From the NCBI RefSeq assembly GCF_014805685.1, contig NC_060887.1:35567463-35631462 (forward strand): a stretch of 64,000 nucleotides of DNA, read 5' to 3'. The notes below the pieces were generated by a model. It saw only the letters and a list, made by a program, of their open reading frames with translations, searched no databases and was not told the DNA's origin. Positions 14,690 through 25,729 of the stretch are shown one piece after another. The translations under genes and the position numbers were made by a program. Source of the stretch: Silurus meridionalis. Lineage: Eukaryota; Chordata; Actinopteri; Siluriformes; Siluridae. How positions within the stretch are numbered: the first letter of the stretch is position 1; the number at the start of each line of letters is the position of its first letter.

Positions 14690-15930
14690 GTTGACAATTA
14701 TTCCTGTAGCAAACAAATGCGAACCCTAATGCTAACATTAACCTCATTCCCTGACTGATTTTTGCTCAGCCTTTTCCAAGTAAACCTGTTTTGTTTGTTT
14801 TTGTAAAAATAAAAATAAAATGAAACAAAACAGTTTAAGTGAGTAAAGCTTTTTGATTATTTATTATGAGGACATTTAATCAAATATTTTATGAGGACAT
14901 TTTTCTCTAACTAATCTCATAGGGATTTTTATGTGGCATGATTTTAAATAAAGTTAATTAATGCAATTTTATACTTTTTTATATTTCATACAAGTGCATA
15001 CCCTAACCTTACCACCCAGAAAGAAACCTTTTGCCTCATATTGTGTTTTTTCTTTTCTTAATTTTTTTAATAAAAGCTGTTTTGTTCTTCAATCAGATTT
15101 TCTTGTAAGGGCCCGCCAATTAATACCACCAAGATTCCCCACAAGATGAATGCTCTGAGATTGCCATTAGGGACAGTTGGTCCCCACTAAAATACCAGAA
15201 CATGCCCACACAAAACACACTCAAGCACCCACTCACCCTACACACTCATATTCACACATCTGGTTCAATACTGCACCCTTGTGGCTGATTCAGGGACTTT
15301 ACTTATGAACAGAGGTCCATAAAGTATACCATTTCTTTATTTGAGTAAAAGTACTGAAATAGTCCTTCCGCAAAGATAAATTAAGAATTACACAATTCTA
15401 CTTAAGCACTAAAAATGTTATGAGCTATGAGAACTATACATGGGAATAATGGATGCAGTTCAGGGCTCCATTTACCTGCACATCAGACCTTAATATAGAG
15501 AGTTTTCTATAGTTACAGATACACAGTAGGGAAAACCTAACGCCACACACACTCACCAGAACCGCAGTAACCGCATGCACTGTACTCTATTGAATTCACT
15601 TCAAGGTAGTCAAGTAACGGCATGTTTTCCTGAAAATTAGCGAAGAAAAAATACAAGTCATTCTTCAACAAGGTATATAAAAATGGTAACAAGGTACAGG
15701 ATGCTTCCTTACTGTTGACTACTGGGTGGTAATCTCCCACTTGTATACAAACCCCTTGTATGCAGGCAACCAGCTGTCTCCTGCACAGTGAGGACAAGGT
15801 CTGATAAGATCAATGACATCACTTTTGACACAACTATATAAGAGAGAATTGTGCAATACACATGAGGATATTAACAATTAAACAGACTGTATCAACACAC
15901 CTAACCTATCCCCCCCACCAATTCACCCCA
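14690..15930. other. Intergenic sequence, no supported feature
   Basis: AT-rich unique DNA with short A/T runs. Small open frames on both strands (for example the minus frame at 15537-15797) show no family resemblance or splice structure. Confidence 0.55.
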
Positions 15931-16018
15931 TTCCCCAGCTTCAGGTTCCTTATGTCCTGTGCAGACAGCTGTGTGGCATATTGTTGTACATGTTTGGTCT
16001 GAGCCTGAAGCTGGGGAA
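15931..16018. repeat. Perfect 15-bp inverted repeat with 58-nt loop
   Basis: TTCCCCAGCTTCAGG at 15931-15945 is exactly complementary to CCTGAAGCTGGGGAA at 16004-16018. It sits at the broken 3' end of the neighbouring RTE-like LINE, so it may be a small terminal-inverted-repeat insertion or a rearrangement scar. Confidence 0.85.
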
Positions 16019-16485
16019 GGTGCCTCAGCTGTGGAAGACATTCTGCATGGTACCTGTACTCCTCCTTGGCCTTCCTCTTTTCCTCATACCTGGTGATTCC
16101 ATCCTCAGCATTCTTCTACCAATATAATTCATGTCCCTCCTCTGCACATGTCCAAACCATCTCAATCTCGCCTCCCTCACCTTGTCTCCAAAACATCCTA
16201 CATGCGCTGTCCCTCTAATAAAATCATTTCTAATCTTGTCCATCCTCCTCACTCCTAACAAAAACCTTAACATCTTCAGCTCTGCTACCTCCAGCTCCAC
16301 CTTCTGTCTTTTACTCAATGCCACTGTCTCTAAACCATACAACATCGCAGGTCTCACCACAGTCCTATAAACTTTCCCTTTCATTCTTGCAGATACCCTA
16401 CTATCACCAAATCACTCCTGTCACTCTTCTCCACCCACTCCACCCTGCCTGCACACTTTTCTTTACTTCTCTAACACACTCTCCA

Positions 16486-17442
16486 TTACTCCTCCACCTT
16501 CTCCACCTCTTCTCCCTGCAACCGGACCACTCCACTGCCCTCCCTCTCATTCACACACATGTACTCTGTCTCACTTCTACTGACTTTCATTCCCCTTCTC
16601 TCCAGCGCATATCTCCACATCTCCAGGCTCTTCTCAACCTGCCCACTGCTCTCACCACAAATCACAATATCATCCGCAAACATCATAGTCCAGGGAGACT
16701 CCTGTCTGACCTAGTCTATCAACCTGTCCATCACCACTGAAAACAGGAAAGGACTCAGGGCCGATCCTTGATGCAGTCCAGCCTTCACCCTGAACCAGTC
16801 TGTCGTTCCTACTGCACACTTCACTGCTGTCACACTGTCCTCATACATGTCCTGCACCACCCTCACATAATTCTCTGACACACCAGACTTCCTCATACAA
16901 TGCCACAACTCCTCTCTTGGCACTCTGTCGTACGTTTTCTCTAAATCCACAAATACACAATGCAATTCCTTCTTTCCTTCTCTATACTTCTCCGTCAACA
17001 TCCTCAAAGCAAATAAGGCATCTGTGGTGCTCTTCCTCGGCATGAAACCATACTGTTGCTCACAGATGGTCACCTCTTCTCTCAGCCTGGCTTCCACTAC
17101 TCTTTCCCATAACTTCATGGTGTGACTGATCAACTTAATTCCCCTGTAGTTACTGCAGGTCTGCACATCTACCTTATGCTTAAAGATCGGTACCAGCACA
17201 CTCCTTCTCCATTCCTCAGGCATCCTCCCACCTTTCAGAATCTTGTTAAACAATCTGGTTAAAAACTCCACTGCCATGTCTCCTAAACATCTCCACGCTT
17301 CTCCCGGTATGTCATCTGGTCCAACCGACCTTCCACTCTTCATCCTCTTAATCGCTGCTCTCACTTCCTCCTTACTAATCCTATCTACATCCTGCTTCAC
17401 CAACTCCACATCATCCAACCTTCTCTCTCTGATTTTCCTCAT
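16486..17442 (-). pseudogene. Reverse transcriptase domain of RTE-like LINE copy 1
   Basis: The fragment carries reverse transcriptase landmarks in order. They are VPIFKHK with CSNYRGIKLIS, CVFVDLEKTYDRVP holding the first catalytic Asp, GLHQGSALSPFLFSVVMD, and MMFADDIVICGES with the catalytic Asp pair. An in-frame TAG at 16711-16713 (plus strand CTA) splits the frame just before the FADD motif. Copies 2 and 3 have a Glu codon there, so a single substitution explains the stop. The rest of the C-terminal region (16025-16384) is in another frame. The element therefore cannot make an active protein. Confidence 0.85.
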
Positions 17443-17864
17443 TCATCAGCTGCTCAAAATACTCCTCCACCTTCTCAACACACTCTCCTCACTAGTCAAC
17501 ACATTTCCTCTCCATCCTTTATTGCTCTAACTTGCAGTACATCCTTCCCAGCTCGGTCCCTCTGCCTGGCCAATCGGTATAAATCCTTTTCTCCTTTCTT
17601 AGTGTCCAACCTCTCATACAGCTCCTCATATGCCTTTTCCTTGGCTTTGCCACATCCTCTTTACCTGCTGCCGCATCTCCTTGTACTCCTGCCTACTTTT
17701 CTCATCATTCTGTCTATCCCACTTTTGTTTTGCCAACCTCTTTCTCCTAATGCTCTCCTGCACTTCCTTATTCCACCACCACGTCTCCTTGTCTTCCTTT
17801 CTATTTCCAGATGTCACACCAAGTACTTTTCTAGCTGCCTCCTCATCACTCCTGCAGTAGTTTC

Positions 17865-18815
17865 CTAATAACCCAACACCTCTTCACCACCACCGAGCCC
17901 CTGTCTGACCTCTTCCCTAAACCTTACACTAGACTCTTCCTCCTTCAGTTTCCACCATCCTATTCTTCTTTTAGTCCTCACTCTCCTCCTCTTCTTCTTC
18001 GCCTCCAAAACCATCCTACAGACCACCATATGATGCTGTCTAGCTACACTGTCCCCTGCCAACACTTTACAGTCTCCAATCTCCTTCAGGTTGCATCTCC
18101 TGCATAGAACATAGTCCACCTGTGTGCACCTTCCTCCACTCTTATACGTCACCCTATGCTCCTCCTGCTTCTTAAAATAAGTGTTCACCACTGCCATTTC
18201 CATCCTTTTAGCAAAATCTACCACCATATGCCCTTCCACAATTCTCTCCTTAAAACCATACCTACCCATCACCTCCTCATCACCTCTGTTCCCTTCACCT
18301 ACATGCCCATTAAAGTCTGCCCCAATCACCAATCGTTCTTTTCTAGGTACACCATCTACCACTTCATCTAATTCACTCCTGAATCTTTCCTTCTCCTCCA
18401 TCTCACAGCCAACTTGTGGAGCATAGTCACTGATGACATTTATCATCATCCCTTCAACTTCCACCTTCACGATCATCACCCTATCAGAAACTCTCTTCAT
18501 CTCCACTACACTCTTACTGTACTCTTCCTTCAGGATCACCCCTACACCATTTCTCTTTCCATCCACACCATGATAGAACAGTTTAAACCCACCTCCAATG
18601 TTCCTGGCCTTGCTCCCTTTCCACTTGGTCTCCTGAACACACAACATATCTACCTTTCTCCTCTCCATCATATCAGCTACCTCTCTCCCTTTACCCGTCA
18701 TAGTACCAACATTTAAAGTACCAACCTGAACCTCCACTCTCCTACACTGCTTCTTTTCCAGCCGTCTCTGTAGACGTCTTTCTCCTGTCCTTCCCAACAG
18801 TAGCCCAATTTCCAA
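17865..18815 (-). pseudogene. Endonuclease domain of RTE-like LINE copy 1
   Basis: A 316-residue open frame carries the landmarks of the APE-type endonuclease that nicks target DNA during target-primed reverse transcription. They are LCVQETKW with the catalytic Glu, ISDYAPQ, GADFNGHVG, and YKSGGRCTQVDYV near the C-terminal active site. The final histidine region reads RQHHMV in place of the more usual SDH. The frame starts at the first Met; earlier sequence is the leader. It ends prematurely where the linker to the reverse transcriptase begins, and later linker pieces (for example 17626-17817) continue in a shifted frame. As a protein it resembles the many predicted 'craniofacial development protein 2-like' entries in fish, which are LINE endonucleases. 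Confidence 0.85.
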
Positions 18816-19083
18816 TTACCCTGTCAGCTAACGATACCTGTGGCAGTCTTTGTTAACCCGGGCCTCGACTGATCCGGTATGAAATTCTCATTTGTGATCC
18901 GCATTTTTGATTTGGCACATGTTTTACGCTGGATGCCCTTCCTAACGCAACCCTCCTCATTTACCCGGGCTTTGGACCAGCACTAAGAGTGCACTGGCTT
19001 GTGCATCCATAATGGCTGGGTTGGAATCTTCCACCTTAATAGGGCTTTTTCACACCTGGAAAAGTCTGGGAGCACAGTGAGTC

Positions 19084-19602
19084 ATGTCTTTTGACTTCTT
19101 TAGTGCCTTTAACACCATCCAACCTGTTATTCTGAAGGATAAGCTGGTGCACATTGGAGTGGACCATCATCTCTCCACTTGTATACTGGATTACCTCACA
19201 AACCTACCACAGTATGTGAGGCCTCATGACTGTGAGTCCGACATGGTTGTCTGCAACACTGGAGCCCCACAGGGAACGGTTCTAGCCAGTGTTAGAATTG
19301 AGTCAAGTCTTATGGGGGTTCCCAGTTGTTGTGTAATTCATATATTTTTTACTAAAATAGTTTTGGGAGCCCCCCCCCCCCAAGTCTATTTTTTACTTGT
19401 CATCGGGGTCCCTAATGCCTTATGGAGGCTCCCGGACCCCCCCCAGCCCCCCTCTTTTCGAGCACTGGTTCTAGCCCCATTCCTCTTCACATTCTACAAT
19501 GCAGAATTTATGATCAGCTCAGCAATCTGTCACCTGCAGATGTTCTCTTATAACTCTGATCACGAATGATGACAGGGAGTACAGAGGACTGTCAAGTTAT
19601 CT
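19084..19602 (+). pseudogene. L2/Rex1-type LINE reverse transcriptase fragment, split by a MITE
   Basis: The plus-strand frame starts with FDFFSAFNTIQP (first catalytic Asp region) and reaches NTGAPQGTVLA. Nucleotides 19288-19466 are then foreign, and the reading resumes as APFLFTFYNAEF. Removing the insertion mentally restores continuity of motif 4, so the MITE landed in an existing LINE fragment. The frame dies soon after, near 19569. Upstream and downstream parts of the LINE are missing. The fragment is followed directly by BEL/Pao sequence near 19602. Confidence 0.8.
19288..19466. mobile_element. 179-bp MITE with 10-bp target-site duplication
   Basis: The insertion is flanked by identical GGTTCTAGCC copies at 19278-19287 and 19467-19476. 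Its ends are imperfectly inverted: AGTGTTAGAA at the left and, on the other strand, AGTGCTCGAAA at the right. It contains two long C runs (about 19371-19381 and 19438-19444) and no coding capacity. A 10-bp duplication is longer than the 8 bp of hAT and the 2 bp of Tc1, so the superfamily is unresolved; Mutator-like is one possibility. Confidence 0.75.
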
Positions 19603-20524
19603 TGGATTTTGCATGTCAATGTACAAGAGGTTCATTGCCTTGAGGGGACATCCCAAAAAAGTGTGGTCAGATCCTGGTTCAAACTTTGTGGGAGCGCAGT
19701 CAGCCCTGAAAGGTCTTTATGGGTTTCTGGAAAGATTAGAGAAATCAAATCTTGAAGAGGAAGCTGCCAAACATGGGACAGAGTGGTCCTGGAAGTTTCA
19801 TCCAGCGAATTCACCCCATAGGAATGGGGCGGCTGAGGCTGCTGTTCGTGTTGTGAAGAAAGCTCTTCTTAATTTGGGGAGTGAAGGCATCTTCACGTAG
19901 AGCGAATTCCAGACCTTCCTGTACATAGCAGCAAACTTGGTGAATGAGAGGCCCATAGATGCACGAACACAAAGTCGTGAAAGTTGCATACAGTACATTA
20001 CACCGAACTCTCTTCTGTTGGGACAAGCAAGTTCAAGAGGAGATCTGGGTGATTTTGATTTCGCGGGATACCCATACAAAAGATTGAGTGTTATCCAAGG
20101 AGAAATCAATAACTTCTGGGAAAAGTGGAGCCAGCTAGCAGGGCCAAACCTGTTTATACAGAGTAAGTGGCATACAAAACAGAGGAATGTCGCCGTACAA
20201 AATATTGTCTGGGTCGCAGACCAAAATGCATTGAGAAGTCTATATAAGTTAGGAAAGGTCATTGGAGCAAATGCTGATTCCAAAGGTATTGTAAGAGATG
20301 TCGTTGTCAGAATTTGTCTAAGTCATCATGTCTTTTATTCGGGCCTTGAGAAGACGAAAATAAAAAAGACTGTTCAAAGGGGAAGCCCTAGAATTCCATC
20401 GGTTGTTCTTCACAGAGATGTCCGCCGGTTGGTTGTATTGATTCCAGTGGAGGAACAATCGATCAGGAAGTGTGACATTTTGGATGTAAGATCCAAGGAT
20501 GTCAAGTGGGAGGTGTGGAGTTAA
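19603..20524 (+). pseudogene. BEL/Pao LTR-retrotransposon integrase and C-terminal region, partial
   Basis: The 5' part is an integrase core lacking its start. VWSDPGSNFVGA contains the second catalytic Asp, and SPHRNGAAEAAVR contains the catalytic Glu. The frame continues in the same phase after one stop codon at 19898-19900 into IAANLVNERPID and the GQASSR region. It ends with a C-terminal domain of the kind that follows BEL/Pao integrases. Gag, protease, reverse transcriptase and the first integrase Asp are absent. The frame ends with a TAA at 20522-20524. It is a dead relic; whether the last residues run into the 3' LTR is uncertain. Confidence 0.85.
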
Positions 20525-21389
20525 AGGGACAATTTAAGTATGTTTGAAAGTTATTTTGATTGCCTGAAAAGGAAACGGAAATCTTGAACGCCGAACTGCT
20601 AACATTTGAGGAAACGGTTTTACGGAAAGCCAAAATCGCGCCGGAAGGCTGGCGAGCTTGTGATTCGTGCGACTGAATATGAGCATGCGCAGAAAGCGGT
20701 AAATCCAAATATTCAAAAGATCACCGTGACTAAAGAGTTACGGGAGGATAAGGACATTGTAAATCGGAAAGCATGTCAATGATCGGTCAACTCAGGACGC
20801 TAATGGTAGGATGGAGGTGCTTTTGGTGCAATGTGTGTGCTAGTAAGGCTGTTTGAACCGTTACTGTTTGGTAAGAGTATATAATAATGTCTGTGTATTT
20901 AAAGTGTACAGAGTATGTATAATTATGTCTGTGTATTTAAAGTGTACGGATTGTGTATATTTGTGTTAATGCACAGGATGAGATTTGTTTGTGATTATGT
21001 ATATCTTTTCTGTTTTCTTTGAAGGTTATCAACCTAACCTAACTGAAGCTAATTTAACCATCCTGGGGATTCTACTGGACACTGTACAGGGGGTGAGAGA
21101 AAGGAGAATAGTAGCTAAATCGGAATGAAAGTTAGAAAACCTCATTAACTGTCCTTGGGGAAACATAGCTTCCTTAACCTTAACAATGTTCCGTTCGGTG
21201 TCCTGATGATTTACGTAAGGTAAAACACCACAATTACTTTAAAACATTTACAAGAATATTTGTGTTTGGTTTAATTAATAATAAACATACATATGCATTT
21301 GTAAATCAAGCTGGAATTAAGATTATAGGAGCAAATTGTTGTACATAAGTTTTTCTCGATCATTTCTGATCATGGCAAATGCTTGCTCC
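20525..21389. other. 3' flank of the BEL/Pao fragment, possible LTR remnant
   Basis: No protein-coding signal. A 23-bp unit starting ATGTCTGTGTATTTAAAG occurs twice in tandem with a 38-bp period (20887-20909 and 20925-20947). The stretch may include the element's 3' LTR, but no matching 5' LTR is present to confirm it. Confidence 0.4.
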
Positions 21390-21858
21390 TGTCATGATCT
21401 TACGGGGTCGGTGGTCATCTTGCAATTTTTTCCCACACCACCAGTTATTTAAGCACAACAAAGACATTTACTCAAAGCCAGATTATCTCACAGGCTTTTC
21501 ATGTCCCTGGGATAATTCTTGCCACCCAGCCAGCTATGGTTTCGGTTCATGACCATAATTACTGGTTTGGACTTTGGATTTGTTTTACGGTTTGTGCTTC
21601 GTATTGCTCCGTTTGCCGTGCCTGATTTTGGACTGATTTTGGTTTTGGTTTTTTGATCTGCCCTACATTTCTTAGTTTGCCCGTGTTTAGACCCTGAACT
21701 GTTTTTTTGTTTGCATTCAACATATTGCTCTGTCTGTCAGCTCTAAAACAGGACCTGCTTATAAACTTTGTTTTCTCTCATTGCTCTCATTAAAGACTGT
21801 TAAAGCTAACATTTAAAGCTAACTGCATTTGGATCTTTTCAGTCACCACCCCTGACCA
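21390..21858 (+). mobile_element. Probable degenerate solo LTR (Gypsy-like)
   Basis: It begins TGTCATGATCTTACGG, is about 470 bp long, contains a late ATTAAAG polyadenylation-like signal at about 21788, and ends near CACCACCCCTGACC. This is the shape of many fish Gypsy LTRs. No flanking duplication or internal coding region was found, so the call is tentative. Confidence 0.45.
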
Positions 21859-22180
21859 AACAATCTGGCCTTGTCCCTGCCCACGTCTAGTAATTTAATA
21901 CAAAAAGTGAAACTCGTATATTATATAGATTCATCACACACAATGTACTGTGCCATAAATACCAGTGTCATCAAGCAAGAAGTTACTGCACATTAAGGTA
22001 AATAATTTATTATATACTGTACATATTTGTAATATACATTTAGCATTTATCTTCAAAATATGTATAATTTATCGCTTAGTATACCTATCTCGGGGTTCCT
22101 CAAAACGCATCATAGAGGCTCACTTTTCTCAACTTAAGGATAATCGAAAGTAGCCCGCCTGCCTACTTTTCTGTGACCCA

Positions 22181-22345
22181 CCCTAAGCAACTGAGCAGTT
22201 GAGGGTTCATGGCCTTGATCAAGGGCTCCTACAGGGGCTGCTAGGTGGTGCTGGGATTTGAACTCATGACCTTTTAGAATCGTTGATCAGAATCCAGGAT
22301 CAGTAATCCAAAATTAACCAGTGGGCTACCATATTGTAAACTTGA
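22181..22345 (+). repeat. Interspersed fish repeat (AACTGAGCAG family), copy 2
   Basis: It contains CAACTGAGCAGTTGAGGGTT, GCTGGGATTTGAACTCATGA and a terminal TAACCAGTGGGCTACCA, matching the copy at 2221. The first third is missing. Confidence 0.7.
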
Positions 22346-22387
22346 ATATCCCATATTCTTTACATATATTGTGCCTTACAATATATA

Positions 22388-23107
22388 CAGTATCCCACAA
22401 AAGTGAGTACACATTTCATCAACTATTTTAGTATATGTTCTTAAGGGACAATGAAAACATGAATATAGACATGAAACTTGAATATGTTTCAGATTAGTCA
22501 ATGTGCAGCTTGTATAGCAGTACAGATTTACTGTCTTCTAAAAATAAGTAATTGTCAAAATAGCTGGCAAAAAAAGTAAGTACACCCTAGGTGATAACAG
22601 CTGTACAGTATGTCACTTAACAATGCAAAACTACATTTCCTATTCATACATCATGTTTTTGTCTGCTTGACAGAACCATACAATTTGTTTATCTTGTATT
22701 GAAGCAGTTAAAATCTGGTGCTTTGAGTACAATTCTCTCATACTGACCACTGGCAAAGACTCTCTGAGGATTTGGGAATTAGAATTGTTGCTCATCAAAA
22801 ATATGGCCTAGACTATAAGATGATTGGTAACGCCCTGAAATTGAATTACAATACAGTGGTCATACACAGGTTTTCCAAGAAGGGTTCCACTGAGAACAGG
22901 CTTTGCCAAGGGTCGTTGAGTTCGGAAAGGTCGGAAGTTGAGTTCTTGTGCTGTGTTTCAGTTGCAGAAACTGGCTTCATAAAACAGATGCATGAGTGCT
23001 GCCAGCATTACTTTAGAGGTCGGCTCGTTGACCCAGAAGAAAGCCTCTTCTGAAGGTGTCTCACAAGAAAGCCTGCAAACAGTTTGCTGGATCCATGTCC
23101 TGTGGTC
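22388..23107 (+). mobile_element. Truncated Tc1-like transposon (ACAAAAGTGAGTACAC family)
   Basis: The left end has the terminal motif CACAAAAGTGAGTACAC. Further in, CTGGCAAAGACTCTCTGAGG leads into a badly decayed transposase. The element stops at the TGGTCTGATCAG position, which corresponds to the WSDE catalytic motif. From there L2 sequence begins, so the 3' half is gone. A second left end of the same family lies at 42243-42480. Confidence 0.75.
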
Positions 23108-24370
23108 TGATCAGAATCAGGTTTATTAGCCAAGTGTCTTGACACACACAAGGAATTTGGTTCCAGCTGTTAGTGACTCTCAAAGTACAGACATATTTAC
23201 ACTATACATTCAGCTTGGACTATACAAGACAAGACAAAAACAGGCTATACAAGACAATAAAGACAATAAAGACAGTACGAGTGTTAAATAGGGATACAGA
23301 TTATATGATTGATCAGTAATGTACATAAAGTGTGAGAGTGCATGGTAGTGAAAATGAACAGTATTGTGCGTCAGGTATGATAAGGAGTTTACTTTAGAAC
23401 TTTGTATAATATATTGCAGCAATCGTGTGTGTAACATATAAGGATGATTTGATGACTGACAGTTCTGATAAGGCAGTACTTATAGATATGAAGCCGGGAA
23501 TATAATTAAGGTGAGTTATTAATGAGGGTGATTGCCTGGGGAAATTAACTGTTCCTGTGTCTGGCAGTTTTGATAATCAGAGTTCTGTAGCGCCTGCCAG
23601 AAGGGAGGAGCTGAAAGATGTTGTGTCCAGGGTGCGAAGGGTCAGTAGTGATTTTTTGTGTTGCAGTCTATTCCTTTCCTGTTTTTTTTGCTGCTCCAAA
23701 CCAGATTTTGATTGATTGACAGATTCAATGACTGCAGTGTGGAACTGTATCAACAGCTCCTGTGGCAGACCGTACTTCCTCAATTGGCGTAAAAAGTACA
23801 TCCTCTGCTTGGCCTTTTTGAGAATGGAGTTTATGTTGGACTTCTATTTCAGGTCTTGGGCAATGGATGCGCCCAGAAACTTGAAGTTCTCCACAAATGA
23901 CACGGGGCTGTTGGATATTGTGAGATGCCAGTTCTGCATGTCCGAATACCGGAAGTAATACCTCCCAGTGTCACCTGTTGTTTCCTGCCTGTCAGGAAGC
24001 TATATAGTATAGTGAGCTTTAAAATGTTTGAGTGAAGAATCCCTGGAATAATTGTATTGAAATCGGAACTGAAGTCGACAAACAGAATCCGGGCATATGT
24101 TCCTGGGCAGTCAAGGTGTTGCAGGGCTGCACTACATTCTGCATCATCCACTGATGTGTTTGCTCGGTAAGCAAACTGTAGGGGATCCAGGAGCTGTTCT
24201 GTCACCTTCTTTAGGTGGGCCAGTACCAGCTGCTCAAAGGTCTTCATGAGGACAGATGTCAGAGCAACAGGCGTATATTCATTTAGTCCAGTAATAGAGG
24301 GTTTCTTGTGGACCGGGATGATTGTGGAGAGTTTAAAGCAGGAGGGGACTTCATATAGAGTATATATTCA
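23108..24370 (-). mobile_element. L2-type LINE, 5'-truncated, degenerate
   Basis: On the minus strand the 3' part of the reverse transcriptase is recognisable: [16 protein letters not shown] at 23849-24247 and [12 protein letters not shown] with the catalytic Asp. The C-terminal segment YFLRQLRKYGLPQELL lies at 23577-23801. The 3' untranslated end sits at 23108-23230 with an AATCAGGTTTATTAGCCAAG motif. Frameshifts and missing motifs show it is inactive. It abuts the truncated Tc1 copy on its left. Confidence 0.85.
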
Positions 24371-25054
24371 TATACAGTGCTAGATAACTATAGTGCTTAC
24401 ACAAAATATTGACACTTTAGACACACTTTCAACATGTTCACTTAGGGTGTACTTAATTTTGTTTGTCATTATTTAGATAGTGATGGGTATGTGTCAGGGA
24501 ATGGTTGCATCTACCCAAATGCAGTACATAAGAAGAAAGTTTAAGATAAAAGTCTTTAATGAAACAACTGGGGTGTAATAGGTATACAGATAAGAGCACA
24601 AACCATAACAGTGCCGATCTCAATAAACAGTTCCAAAACACAGTCAATGAGGTTGAAATAGTCAGTACACGGAAGCATTAAGGGGCCAGGCAGAAACACA
24701 GTGCGAAAAACAGTAAAAAAGTAAAATGGCAAAAGGGCAGAGCTGAGCAGAGGCACAAACGGATAGAACAGTCCATAAATCTAAACAGTCAGCAGTTAAA
24801 GAGGCAGGAATGAATGACTGGAAAATCTCAGTGACAATCCGAGGAGACCGATTAAATAATCTGGCAGAGAGGGAGAGTTGTGGAGTCCTTAAACACTAGG
24901 CACAAGCCACAAGAAATTTTAAAGCATTTCACTGCATGTCGTACTCTGTATGTATGTGTATGTGACAAATAAAATTTTATTTGACAAGAGACACAAGCCA
25001 CAAGAGGCCACCAACCCAGAAGTGTGCGCCACGAAACCGAAAGTGTGTGACACA

Positions 25055-25064
<10 letters not shown>
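24371..25064. repeat. Old interspersed repeats, including an L2 3' end (24918-24982)
   Basis: 24918-24982 (GCATTTCACTGCATGTCGTA then GACAAATAAAATTTTATTTG) is the 3' end of an L2 element in plus orientation; its reverse complement occurs at 46551-46625. The 24480-24750 region resembles a common fish dispersed repeat but I cannot name it. No coding signal is present. Confidence 0.55.

Positions 25065-25065
<1 letters not shown>

Positions 25066-25144
<79 letters not shown>
25066..25144. repeat. (TA)n microsatellite
   Basis: About 39 TA units lying at the truncated 3' side of RTE-like copy 3. Confidence 0.95.
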
Positions 25145-25148
<4 letters not shown>

Positions 25149-25729
25149 CAGTATCTCTTCTCCCTGCAACCGCACCACTCCACTGCCCTCCCTCTCATTC
25201 ACACACATGTACTCTGTCTTAATCCTACTGACTTTCATTCCCCTTCTCTCCAGCGCATATCTCCACCTCTCCAGGCTCTTCTCCACCTGCTCCCTACTCT
25301 CACCACAAATCACAATATCATCTACAAACATCATAGTCCAGGGAGACTCCTGTCTGACCTCGTCCGTCAACCTGTCCATCACCACTGCAAACAGGCAAGG
25401 GCTCAGGGCTGATCCTTGATGTAGTCCAACCCTCACCCTGAACCAGTCTGTCGTTCCTACTGCACACTTCACTGCTGTCACACTGTCCTCATACATGTCC
25501 TGCACCACCCTCACATAATTCTCTGACACACCTGACTTCCTCATACATTACCACAGCTCCTCTCTCGGCACCCTGTCGTACGCTTTCACTAAATCCATAA
25601 ATACACAATGCAATTCCTTCTGTCCTTCTCTATACTTCTCCATCAACATCCTCAAAGCAAATAAGGCATCTGTGGTGCTCTTCCTCGGCATGAAACCATA
25701 CTGTTGCTCACAGATGGTCACCTCTTCTC
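25145..25729 (-). mobile_element. RTE-like LINE copy 3, internal reverse transcriptase fragment
   Basis: Minus-strand sequence closely matches copies 1 and 2 from the [16 protein letters not shown] motif through [31 protein letters not shown] and MMFVDDIVICGES. The FADD motif reads FVDD here. The element is cut at both sides: by (TA)n at the left and by Tc1 sequence at the right (about 25729/25730). There are no ends, so insertion boundaries cannot be read. Confidence 0.85.

Larger units (their letters stand above)
16025..19030 (-). mobile_element. RTE-like non-LTR retrotransposon, copy 1, nearly full length
   Basis: Read on the minus strand, the element has a 5' leader (about 19030-18816), an apurinic-type endonuclease and then a reverse transcriptase down to about 16045. 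The C-terminal tail motif FGHVQRRDMNYIGRRM is typical of these fish LINEs. The reading frame is broken by frameshifts between the two domains and by at least one stop inside the reverse transcriptase. The usual 3' tail with an AAG-type repeat, seen in copy 2, is missing. The clade (RTE-like, single EN-RT polyprotein) is inferred from domain order and tail, not from a tree. The leader contains the segment also found inside the SINEs at 56288 and 57184. Confidence 0.85.

Noticed and set aside
15537..15797. 86-residue minus-strand open frame as a small gene.
   Set aside because: No recognisable family, promoter or splice signals; length is within chance.
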